Shown here one piece after another: positions 6,561 to 11,685 of a stretch of DNA of 11,685 nt (its first letter is position 1; every line of letters begins with the position of its first letter). The stretch is taken from positions 1 to 11,685 of the forward strand of contig JAUSPL010000648.1 in assembly GCA_030656535.1 (NCBI GenBank), read 5' to 3'. This DNA comes from Gemmobacter sp. (GTDB lineage: Bacteria; Pseudomonadota; Alphaproteobacteria; Rhodobacterales; Rhodobacteraceae). The notes below the pieces were generated by a model. It was not told the DNA's origin, made no database searches, and was given only the letters and a program-made list of their open reading frames with translations. The translations under genes were made by a program, and so were the position numbers.

Positions 6561-7969
6561 AGGTCGATACCGTGATCGTCGGGTCGGGTACCGCAGGCCT
6601 GTCCGCCCTGCGAGAAGTGCGTCGCTATACCGAGGATTTCCTGCTGGTGAATGACGGCGACTGGGGCACCACCTGTGCGGCCGTGGGGTGCATGCCGTCA
6701 AAGGCGCTGATCGAGGCGGCCAATGCCTTTCACCGTCGCAATGACTTTGCCGAATTCGGCATCCGCGGCGCCGAGGCCGTGCGCGCCGACATTCCCGCGA
6801 TCCTTGCAAGGGTCCGCAAGATGCGCGACGGGTTCGTCAAGGGGCCAAGGACGGTGCCGGAAAAACTGGGCAAGCGTGCCGTTTCGGGCCGCGCGCGCCT
6901 GCTTGGCCCCGGCCGTCTGGATGTGGGCGGCGTTGTAATCAGCGCCCGCGCCATCATCCTGGCACCGGGCAGCCGCCCCGTCGTACCCGCTCCTTGGCGT
7001 GCCTTTGGCGAGCGCATTCTGACCACCGACAGCCTGTTTGAGCAAGCCGACCTGCCGCGCAGCATCGCTGTGATCGGCATGGGCGCGATCGGGGTCGAGA
7101 TTGCGCAGGCCCTTGCCCGACTTGGGCTGGATGTCGCAGGCTTCGACACCGCCGAGGGGCTGGCAGGCATCGACGACAGCGCGGTGCTGGCAGCCTTCCG
7201 ACCGCTGGTCGAGGCCGAGATGGCCTTGCATTTGGGGGCCCCAGCCAAGCTGGAAGACGCGGGCGGCGCGATCCGTGTGACCGGGGCAAGTGGCAGTTTC
7301 ACTGCCGATGCCGTGTTGGCTGCGGTGGGGCGACGGCCAAATATCGACGGTCTGGGGTTGGACTCGTTGGGCGTGCCGCTGGACGACAAGGGGATGCCCG
7401 CGATCAACCCTGCCACGCTTCGTATCGGCGATCTGCCGGTATTCCTGATTGGTGACGCAAATGGCTATCGCCCGCTTTTGCACGAGACCGCCGACGAGGG
7501 ACATATTGCCGGTCGCTTGGCCGCGCCGGACGCCACGGGCACCGGGCTGTGCCGAAGAACGCCGCTTTCCATTGTCTTCTCGTCGCCGCAGGTCGCGCGG
7601 GTCGGGCCATCGCTGTCGGACCTTGACGAAACCCGCATCGTCTCGGGCAGTGCTGATTTTTCGAAACAGGCGCGGGCTCGCATGGCCCAGACAGCCGCGG
7701 GCGTGCTCCGCGTCCATGCCGAGCGTGAAACCGGGCGCGTATTGGCCGCCGAAATGTGCGTCCCTGCCGCCGAACATCTGGCCCATCTGCTGGCATTGGC
7801 AGTAGAGGCCCGGATGACGGTGGCCGACATGCTGGCCGCACCCTTCTACCATCCTGTTCTGGAGGAGGGCCTTCGCAGTGCGCTGCGCGACGTCGCCAAA
7901 GGCGTAGCCGGTCACGGTGGATCAGATATGTCCGATTGCAAGGCAATTGGCCATGATGCTCTGGTCTAA
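6557..7969 (+). CDS. Dihydrolipoyl dehydrogenase-like FAD-dependent disulfide reductase
   Basis: Encodes 470 residues, the usual length of class I pyridine nucleotide-disulfide oxidoreductases. Order of domains: FAD-binding GSGTAG (9-14); redox disulfide Cys40/Cys45 in GTTCAAVGCMPSKAL; NAD-binding VIGMGAIGVEIAQAL (about 170-185) followed by Asp at the end of the next strand, favouring NAD(H) over NADP(H); ADAVLAAVGRRPN; FLIGDANG before the second FAD contact; and a C-terminal dimerisation domain ending with the catalytic pair His432/Glu437 in HPVLEE. All catalytic residues are present. GTTCAA replaces the common GGTCLN beside the first cysteine. The sequence resembles the PRK06292 subgroup, which is distinct from the Lpd of pyruvate and 2-oxoglutarate dehydrogenase complexes. 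No E1/E2 genes are nearby, so I do not name it lpd. Its ATG overlaps the upstream 123-residue gene. Substrate unknown: a dithiol, a quinone-type acceptor or lipoyl protein are all possible. Confidence 0.88.
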   Translation: MKVDTVIVGSGTAGLSALREVRRYTEDFLLVNDGDWGTTCAAVGCMPSKALIEAANAFHRRNDFAEFGIRGAEAVRADIPAILARVRKMRDGFVKGPRTVPEKLGKRAVSGRARLLGPGRLDVGGVVISARAIILAPGSRPVVPAPWRAFGERILTTDSLFEQADLPRSIAVIGMGAIGVEIAQALARLGLDVAGFDTAEGLAGIDDSAVLAAFRPLVEAEMALHLGAPAKLEDAGGAIRVTGASGSFTADAVLAAVGRRPNIDGLGLDSLGVPLDDKGMPAINPATLRIGDLPVFLIGDANGYRPLLHETADEGHIAGRLAAPDATGTGLCRRTPLSIVFSSPQVARVGPSLSDLDETRIVSGSADFSKQARARMAQTAAGVLRVHAERETGRVLAAEMCVPAAEHLAHLLALAVEARMTVADMLAAPFYHPVLEEGLRSALRDVAKGVAGHGGSDMSDCKAIGHDALV

Positions 7970-7974
7970 GGGGC

Positions 7975-8025
7975 ACGCTGCCCATCCAGGAAGGTCCCGC
8001 ATCAAGGTCGGACCCGGGGCAGCGT
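7975..8025 (+). terminator. Two-part hairpin after the reductase gene
   Basis: ACGCTGCCC (7975-7983) pairs perfectly with GGGCAGCGT (8017-8025). Inside the loop GGTCC (7993-7997) pairs with GGACC (8010-8014). It starts six bases after the stop and lies between convergent genes; no T run follows. Likely transcription end or mRNA 3' stem. Confidence 0.45.
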
Positions 8026-8126
8026 CGTCAATCGGGTGCGTCCCGGTCATTGGCCACGTCGTCTGTCAGCCGTTTGAGGCGATCCATGGGACGGGGTATG
8101 CGTCAGACTGACCCGACACCTGCCGT

Positions 8127-8354
8127 CTATTTCTGCGGGAACCAGCGTTTGCGACGCGGCCAGTTCGGATCGTCACGTTTGATCGCCCGCGCAGTCCAAA
8201 GCCCTGCCGGAATGCCGAAAAGCAAACCGAAGATGCCCGAACCGACGAAAGACCAAACTGAAACGTCGCCAATGGTCATAAGCGCCACAAGGGCGGCGCC
8301 AGCCAGGCAAAAAACCCATAGAACGATCATGAAACTTCGAAGGGGACCGGGCAT
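8127..8354 (-). CDS. Small two-helix inner-membrane protein, function unknown
   Basis: Encodes 75 residues. Helix 1 is about residues 8-28, helix 2 about 33-54, joined by a very short polar turn (TIGDVSV). The tail KRDDPNWPRRKRWFPQK is strongly basic, so by the positive-inside rule both ends should be cytoplasmic. AAGGAA at 8366-8361 sits 6 bases before ATG 8354 and decides this start; the longer open frame up to 8507 has no support. It converges with the reductase gene. It lies 206 bases downstream of the host-attachment gene on the same strand, with a hairpin between, so it is probably its own transcript. I know no named family for it; small proteins of this shape are common and mostly uncharacterised. 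Confidence 0.68.
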   Translation of the reverse strand: MPGPLRSFMIVLWVFCLAGAALVALMTIGDVSVWSFVGSGIFGLLFGIPAGLWTARAIKRDDPNWPRRKRWFPQK

Positions 8355-8360
8355 ATCGCG

Positions 8361-8366
8361 TTCCTT
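8361..8366 (-). promoter_or_regulatory. Ribosome binding site of the 75-residue membrane protein
   Basis: AAGGAA on the minus strand, 6 bases before ATG 8354. It selects this start over the longer open frame. Confidence 0.6.
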
Positions 8367-8536
8367 ATGTTTTGGGGTGAATTGAAACCCACCGACCATG
8401 TGCCGATCGGTTCTCGACTGGCCGCAGCCGGCTGAAAAGCAGTCGTATGGGTGCTGCGACCCGCCTTGCCGCGTCTGAGGCCGCACAGCATGAGGCCGTC
8501 CAGCCACCAGATTCCCATGGTCAAGGGCTCAGAGTC

Positions 8537-8560
8537 CGCAGGGCCATTTCTGCCCCTGCG
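8537..8560 (-). terminator. Hairpin directly after the host-attachment gene
   Basis: On the minus strand CGCAGGG (8560-8554) pairs perfectly with CCCTGCG (8543-8537), 10-base loop. It starts at the base after the stop codon. No clear U run. Probable terminator separating the operon from the 75-residue gene. Confidence 0.4.
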
Positions 8561-9019
8561 TCAGCCCGCGTCTTCCAGATCTTTCAGCAGCCGTTTTTCC
8601 AGTTGATCGAGAGGGAGTTGCGTCAAACCCTTGGGAATTTCAGCCACCACACGGGCAATCACCTCTTTGTGGAGCGCCTTGCGCAGGTTCCCCAGAACGT
8701 CCGGTGCTGCGATCAACACAATGTCCTCATAGCTTGATGCGTGGGCGTGCTTGTAAAGCAGGTCAGCAAGTTCGCCCGCGAAACGCTCCTTGCCCAGTTC
8801 ATGCCAGTCTGTCTCGTCATAAGCGCTGCTTCCGGGGCCGTGGCTGGATTGCGTGCGGCCCGGCTGGTCGGTGCCTTGCTCGCGGTCGGGCGGGTTGTCT
8901 TGCTCGGTCTTGCGCAGCACGCGCAGGTCGGGCGGATTGCCACTGCCTCGGTTCGCAAGGATCAAGGCCTTCTCACTGTCGGCCACAAGAACCCAAGTGC
9001 CATCTTTGAGCTTGGCCAT
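8561..9019 (-). CDS. Host attachment family protein (PF10116 type)
   Basis: Encodes 152 residues. The start KDGTWVLVADSEKALILANRG (residues 5-25) and the second half ERFAGELADLLY...YEDIVLIAAPDVLGNLRKALH (78-117), then VVAEIPKGLTQLPLDQLEKRL, are the hallmarks of the family annotated as required for attachment to host cells. The fold resembles an eRF1/Vms1-like domain. A polar, low-complexity spacer (about 36-70) separates the two parts. The name comes from attachment phenotypes in plant-associated rhizobia; the biochemical activity is not established, and members are common in free-living alphaproteobacteria. ATG 9019 follows the upstream gene's stop by one base, so translation is probably coupled; its own Shine-Dalgarno is weak. 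The pair lies behind an EcfG-type promoter, suggesting a stress or stationary-phase role. Confidence 0.85.
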   Translation of the reverse strand: MAKLKDGTWVLVADSEKALILANRGSGNPPDLRVLRKTEQDNPPDREQGTDQPGRTQSSHGPGSSAYDETDWHELGKERFAGELADLLYKHAHASSYEDIVLIAAPDVLGNLRKALHKEVIARVVAEIPKGLTQLPLDQLEKRLLKDLEDAG

Positions 9020-9020
9020 G

Positions 9021-9224
9021 TCAGGACCCACTCTCTTTCTCGTCGGCCTTCTTGACTCGCGTGGCCCCCGCTGGGCGTTCAACCGCGCGTTTCAACTCGT
9101 CCTGGGTGCCTATATCGCGGGCAAGACGCCCACCGTCGCGACCACTTTGCGAAATCTGGCCTTTGGCTCCGAGGATGTCGTCGGTCTCGCGATGACCGTC
9201 ATGCGATTCTACTCGTTTCGTCAT
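9021..9224 (-). CDS. Small hydrophilic protein preceding the host-attachment gene
   Basis: Encodes 67 residues, strongly polar and charged (many Arg, Lys, Asp, Glu and Gly; no Cys or Trp) and probably partly disordered. The middle GRLARDIGTQDELKRAVERPAGATRV looks like a conserved core: I have an impression of similar short alphaproteobacterial proteins with LARDIGTRDE..KRA.ERPAG.TRV, but no named function. AAAGGA at 9236-9231 is 6 bases before ATG 9224, the best Shine-Dalgarno in the window, and fixes the start. The longer open frame (to 9449) would run through the promoter and is rejected. Its TGA is one base from the host-attachment ATG. The EcfG-type promoter ends about 50 bases upstream, so it is likely the first gene of a stress-induced two-gene unit. 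Confidence 0.72.
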   Translation of the reverse strand: MTKRVESHDGHRETDDILGAKGQISQSGRDGGRLARDIGTQDELKRAVERPAGATRVKKADEKESGS

Positions 9225-9230
9225 GGTCCG

Positions 9231-9236
9231 TCCTTT
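9231..9236 (-). promoter_or_regulatory. Strong ribosome binding site of the 67-residue gene
   Basis: AAAGGA on the minus strand, 6 bases before ATG 9224. It decides the start. Confidence 0.7.
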
Positions 9237-9273
9237 CCGTTTCAGTGCTGACACGTGGGGCGTATACATACTA

Positions 9274-9298
9274 AACGACTGTCTGGCGCGTTGGTTCC
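9274..9298 (-). promoter_or_regulatory. EcfG-type (general stress response) promoter
   Basis: On the minus strand GGAAC (9298-9294), 16 bases, then CGTT (9277-9274): an exact match to the alphaproteobacterial EcfG consensus GGAAC-N16/17-CGTT. Transcription would start near 9267, giving a leader of about 43 bases before ATG 9224 with its Shine-Dalgarno. The position and direction fit the 67-residue/host-attachment operon. It was found by eye, so its chance frequency was not computed. Confidence 0.72.
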
Positions 9299-9873
9299 CT
9301 GTCCTGCCAATACCGCTTGAGCATCGCGTCTGCGCCCAGGACAAAAAGCGTGTCCAAACTGGCCAGCGCCGAAGCGCTCGGACCACCGCCGCACCATCGA
9401 ACTTCTGTCGAAGCTCATTACGCAACCATATAGGAATAAGCACCGCCACTCATTGATCTCGATCAGTGCCGTAGGCCTGCGCCATGGGTGTGCCTTCACA
9501 AATGTAGTTGAGGGATGCTTGGCAAGTCGTATTCAGGATATACAATTGGCTGGTCCAGATACTTTCATGGCCCCGGAGCCACTGAATTCATGTGACTTTC
9601 AAAGAAGGATCAACAAAATTCGCGACCTCGCCAAAGCAATACGGACACAACACACGTCCGGCGCGCAGCTTGGGATGGCAGCGTAAACCTGCGGTTCTCT
9701 GGCGCTGGTTCGCCTTACATTTCCGGACCGAAACCGCTGATGACACATGATTTTGGCGCGTCCACCCTTTCAGGCTCTTGTATCCTGATCGTGCCACTTA
9801 TCCGGTGACTGCCACGCAACAGCGTCAAATGGACGACATTGCAGCCATCACCGGAGAGGGTGCCGCAGGCGAT
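9299..9873. other. Gap of about 575 bases with no recognised gene
   Basis: The stretch appears less GC-rich than its surroundings, especially 9400-9640. Short open frames exist on both strands (for example 9453-9686 plus and 9588-9797 minus), but none has a convincing start or family signature. It separates the 3' end of the RidA transcript from the stress promoter. It may be decayed coding DNA or an old insertion site. Confidence 0.4.
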
Positions 9874-9893
9874 GTCAGCCCGTATGGGCTGAC
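9874..9893 (-). terminator. Perfect 8-bp hairpin after the RidA gene
   Basis: GTCAGCCC and GGGCTGAC form a perfect 8-pair stem with a 4-base loop, 7 bases after the ridA-like stop codon. No U run follows, but the position and GC-rich stem make it a probable terminator. Confidence 0.55.
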
Positions 9894-9900
9894 CTGTTCT

Positions 9901-10248
9901 TCAGGTCATGGCAGTGATCACTGCCTCGATCTTGACAAGTGGGGCGCCCAGCGAGGCAACCCCGATGGTTGCACGGGCTGGCAGGTGTTCCGGCGCCAGC
10001 CATTCGGTCCAGGCCAGGTTCATCTGATCCTTGGCGGCCATATCGACCACGAACAGTTGCGCCGATACGATCTTTTCCTTGGACGAACCGGCCTGGGCCA
10101 GCAAGGCGTCAATCTTGGCGCAGATCTGGCGGGTCTGACCTGCCATATCAAGGTCAAAGTCGTCGGCGACCAGCCCGCCCAGAAACACCATGCCGTTGGC
10201 CTTTACGATCCGGTGCATGATTTTGGTTTGTTCGATCCGTTCAATCAT
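9901..10248 (-). CDS. RidA family (YjgF/YER057c/UK114) protein
   Basis: Encodes 115 residues, the usual size of this trimeric cytoplasmic family. RidA proteins hydrolyse reactive enamines/imines made by PLP enzymes or act on pathway-specific intermediates. Seen: KANGMVFLGGLV (16-27), the long first-helix region GQTRQICAKIDALLAQAG, LFVVDMA, the key Arg92 in HLPARATIGV (equivalent to E. coli RidA Arg105, which binds the substrate carboxylate), and Glu108 in KIEAVITA (equivalent to Glu120). It therefore may keep deaminase activity. AAGGA at 10260-10256 lies 7 bases before ATG 10248; an in-frame ATG at 10269 would add 7 residues but has a poorer site. It starts 73 bases after the stop of the GGT-like gene on the same strand, so it is probably co-transcribed; this suggests a pathway-specific role like RutC rather than housekeeping. 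Confidence 0.9.
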   Translation of the reverse strand: MIERIEQTKIMHRIVKANGMVFLGGLVADDFDLDMAGQTRQICAKIDALLAQAGSSKEKIVSAQLFVVDMAAKDQMNLAWTEWLAPEHLPARATIGVASLGAPLVKIEAVITAMT

Positions 10249-10255
10249 AAGGTTT

Positions 10256-10260
10256 TCCTT
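10256..10260 (-). promoter_or_regulatory. Ribosome binding site of the RidA-family gene
   Basis: AAGGA on the minus strand, 7 bases before ATG 10248. It supports the 115-residue product over the 122-residue one. Confidence 0.6.
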
Positions 10261-10321
10261 CTGTGTCATATATTCAAGCCTGATCCCACCGCACAGGGCA
10301 GCTCTGGCGGCCGGGCCGGTA

Positions 10322-11685
10322 TCACCAGGCGAGAGCGGCGGTTGGACGCCGCGGGTCTGCGCCTGCCTCGTGAAGGCCTCGTTTCTGGTCCGCAACGATC
10401 GTACAGACGGCACCGGCGGTCCATTCCCAATCCGGCCAGGACTTGACGTCATGGCCAAGTTTGCCAAGACCGGCGGCGACGGTTTGATCGATACGTGCCT
10501 CAAGCTTGACAAGTCCGGGGTCGTAGGAATGTGGATAGGACGAACGCGGATAGCTGAAGGTCGCGAACCGGGGCGCCTCGACCGCCTCTTGCGGGGTCAT
10601 GCCGAACACGTGGATGTTCAGCAGGACCTGAAGCATGGCCTGCGGCTGCACATCGTTGCCCGGTGACCCGATCGGCTGCACAAAGCCGCCGGGTCGGTGC
10701 AAAATGGCCGGGTTGGGCGTCAGCCTCGGGCGGCGACCGCGGCCAACCACCGCAGGCGCGTCTGCTTCTGTCCATGACTGCACCCCCCGAGACGACGGTA
10801 CAAACCCAAGACCGGGAATGACCGGCGCGGTCGACGACCCGTCGCTGGGTGTGGCCGAGAACGCGTTGCCATCGCGGTCAACCACACAGATGTACGACGT
10901 GTCCAGATGCTCGATGCTGTCAGACGTCTTTGCGGGTTGCGGCGGCGGTGCGCCAAAGCCGCGCGGATTGCCCGGTTCAGGCATGCCGGGCGCGGCTTGC
11001 GTCATGCAGACGTTTCGCGCCCGGTCTGCCAGGTATTCAGGCGCTATCATTGCTGGGTAGGGGACATCGTTGAACAGCGGGTCGCCGACATGGGCGTGCC
11101 GGTCGGCGTAGGCAAGCTTCATCGTTTCGACAAGAAGGTGGATATAGTCGACCGAATTGTGCCCCAGCGCAGCAAGGTCGCGCCCATTGAGCATCCCCAG
11201 TGTCTGCGCCAGTATCGGCCCCTGGCACCAGGGACCGCAGGTCAGCACTTCGATGTCGCCAAACAGGGTCGGTTTGATCTGCTCGATTTCAACCTGATAC
11301 TTGCTCAGGTCAGCCATGGACAGCCAGCCCCCATTTTCCTCGTGATAGCGCACCATCCTGGCTGCAATATCGCCACGATAAAAGGCGTCGCGCGCAGCCT
11401 GCAGGCCAGCGGCGCGGTCACCCGTCACACGCGCGCTTTTTTCCTCATCGATCATGTACTGAATGACGCTGGCAAGGTCGGACTGCACAAATCGGTCGCC
11501 GATCGCCGGAACCTTGCCCCCCGGCAGATAGATCTCTGCGTTGGACGGGTAGGCGCGATATTCATCAGCATATTGATCGATGATCGCGTGCATCAGCGAT
11601 GGCATCGCAAAGCCGTCGCGCGCAAACCGCAAGGCGGCCGAGGCGACCTGACCATATGACATGGTGCCAAAGCGGTCGAGTGCTG
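10322..11685 (-). CDS. Gamma-glutamyltransferase family Ntn hydrolase (5' end outside window)
   Basis: About 454 C-terminal codons are visible; the frame is open through the window edge, where ALDRFGTMSYGQVASAAL reads as a normal internal GGT sequence, so the methionine at 11662 is not the start. Family members are 500-600 residues, self-cleaving to two subunits. The large-subunit end includes VDYIHLLVETMKLAYADRHAHVGDP. The likely nucleophile is Thr in LDTSYICVVD (codon 10900-10898), seven residues before the Asp of VVD as in E. coli GGT; there the motif reads TTHYSVVD. Next come RPRLTPNPAI and GSPGNDVQPQAML, where true glutathione hydrolases have SSMSP and GSPGG. It ends EAGADPRRPTAALAW. These changes suggest an amide or acyl substrate other than glutathione; related family members include oxamate amidohydrolase (HpxW) and acylases. 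A periplasmic signal cannot be judged, as the N-terminus is missing. RidA follows. Confidence 0.88.
   Translation of the reverse strand, partial: ALDRFGTMSYGQVASAALRFARDGFAMPSLMHAIIDQYADEYRAYPSNAEIYLPGGKVPAIGDRFVQSDLASVIQYMIDEEKSARVTGDRAAGLQAARDAFYRGDIAARMVRYHEENGGWLSMADLSKYQVEIEQIKPTLFGDIEVLTCGPWCQGPILAQTLGMLNGRDLAALGHNSVDYIHLLVETMKLAYADRHAHVGDPLFNDVPYPAMIAPEYLADRARNVCMTQAAPGMPEPGNPRGFGAPPPQPAKTSDSIEHLDTSYICVVDRDGNAFSATPSDGSSTAPVIPGLGFVPSSRGVQSWTEADAPAVVGRGRRPRLTPNPAILHRPGGFVQPIGSPGNDVQPQAMLQVLLNIHVFGMTPQEAVEAPRFATFSYPRSSYPHSYDPGLVKLEARIDQTVAAGLGKLGHDVKSWPDWEWTAGAVCTIVADQKRGLHEAGADPRRPTAALAW

Noticed and set aside
5904..6809. Minus-strand open frame of 301 codons
   Set aside because: It lies opposite the 123-residue gene and the reductase; its translation is Arg/Pro/Ala-rich and unrelated to any family. 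It is a shadow of high-GC coding DNA.
6698..7915. Minus-strand open frame of 405 codons opposite the reductase
   Set aside because: The plus strand carries all catalytic motifs of the reductase; the antisense translation has none.
5790..9613. Shared short string AAGGATCAACAA near 5791 and 9607
   Set aside because: Only about 12 bases match, with unrelated flanks; it is not enough to claim a repeat or an element end.
9453..9797. Short open frames on both strands in the 9.3-9.9 kb gap
   Set aside because: No ribosome sites, no family match, no coding-like composition.

Overview
The window looks like a chromosomal piece of an alphaproteobacterium, most likely Rhodobacterales (Roseobacter/Paracoccaceae type). 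The grounds are high GC with GC-rich third codon positions, a trpG-trpD pair of the type usual in that order, a PF10116 host-attachment protein, and an EcfG-type general-stress promoter, a sigma class confined to Alphaproteobacteria. No database search was possible, so family names rest on motif recognition.

Layout. (1) 1-1052, plus: the C-terminal part of a secreted RTX calcium-binding protein with three near-identical modules and a type I secretion tail; its start lies outside the window. A long hairpin follows, then about 600 bases with no recognisable gene. (2) 1655-3246, plus: trpG and trpD, translationally coupled, for the second and third activities of tryptophan synthesis. The usual next gene, trpC, is absent; trpD is followed at once by debris. 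(3) 3266-4254: a graveyard made of a frameshifted IS481-family transposase relic, a frameshifted and truncated IS3-family relic with a slippery A6 remnant, and an antisense fragment of a UvrD-like helicase N-terminal domain that stops exactly where the IS3 relic ends. (4) 4476-5753, minus: an MFS transporter. (5) 6189-7969, plus: a two-gene coupled unit of an unrecognised 123-residue protein and a flavin disulfide reductase of the dihydrolipoyl dehydrogenase type. (6) 8127-9224, minus: a small two-helix membrane protein, and upstream of it a two-gene unit (67-residue hydrophilic protein plus host-attachment protein) preceded by an exact GGAAC-N16-CGTT promoter. (7) 9901-11685, minus: a gamma-glutamyltransferase-like Ntn hydrolase (5' end outside the window) followed by a RidA-family protein.

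How they work together. TrpG/TrpD are one enzyme pair. The reductase and the 123-residue protein overlap by ATGA and probably act together. The GGT-like enzyme and RidA form a plausible amide-cleavage/enamine-cleanup pair. The 67-residue and host-attachment genes are probably induced by general stress. The most novel-looking items are the coupled 123-residue protein/reductase unit, the stress promoter on the attachment operon, and the GGT-like enzyme whose motifs depart from glutathione hydrolases. I see no CRISPR array, tRNA, rRNA or obvious defence system.
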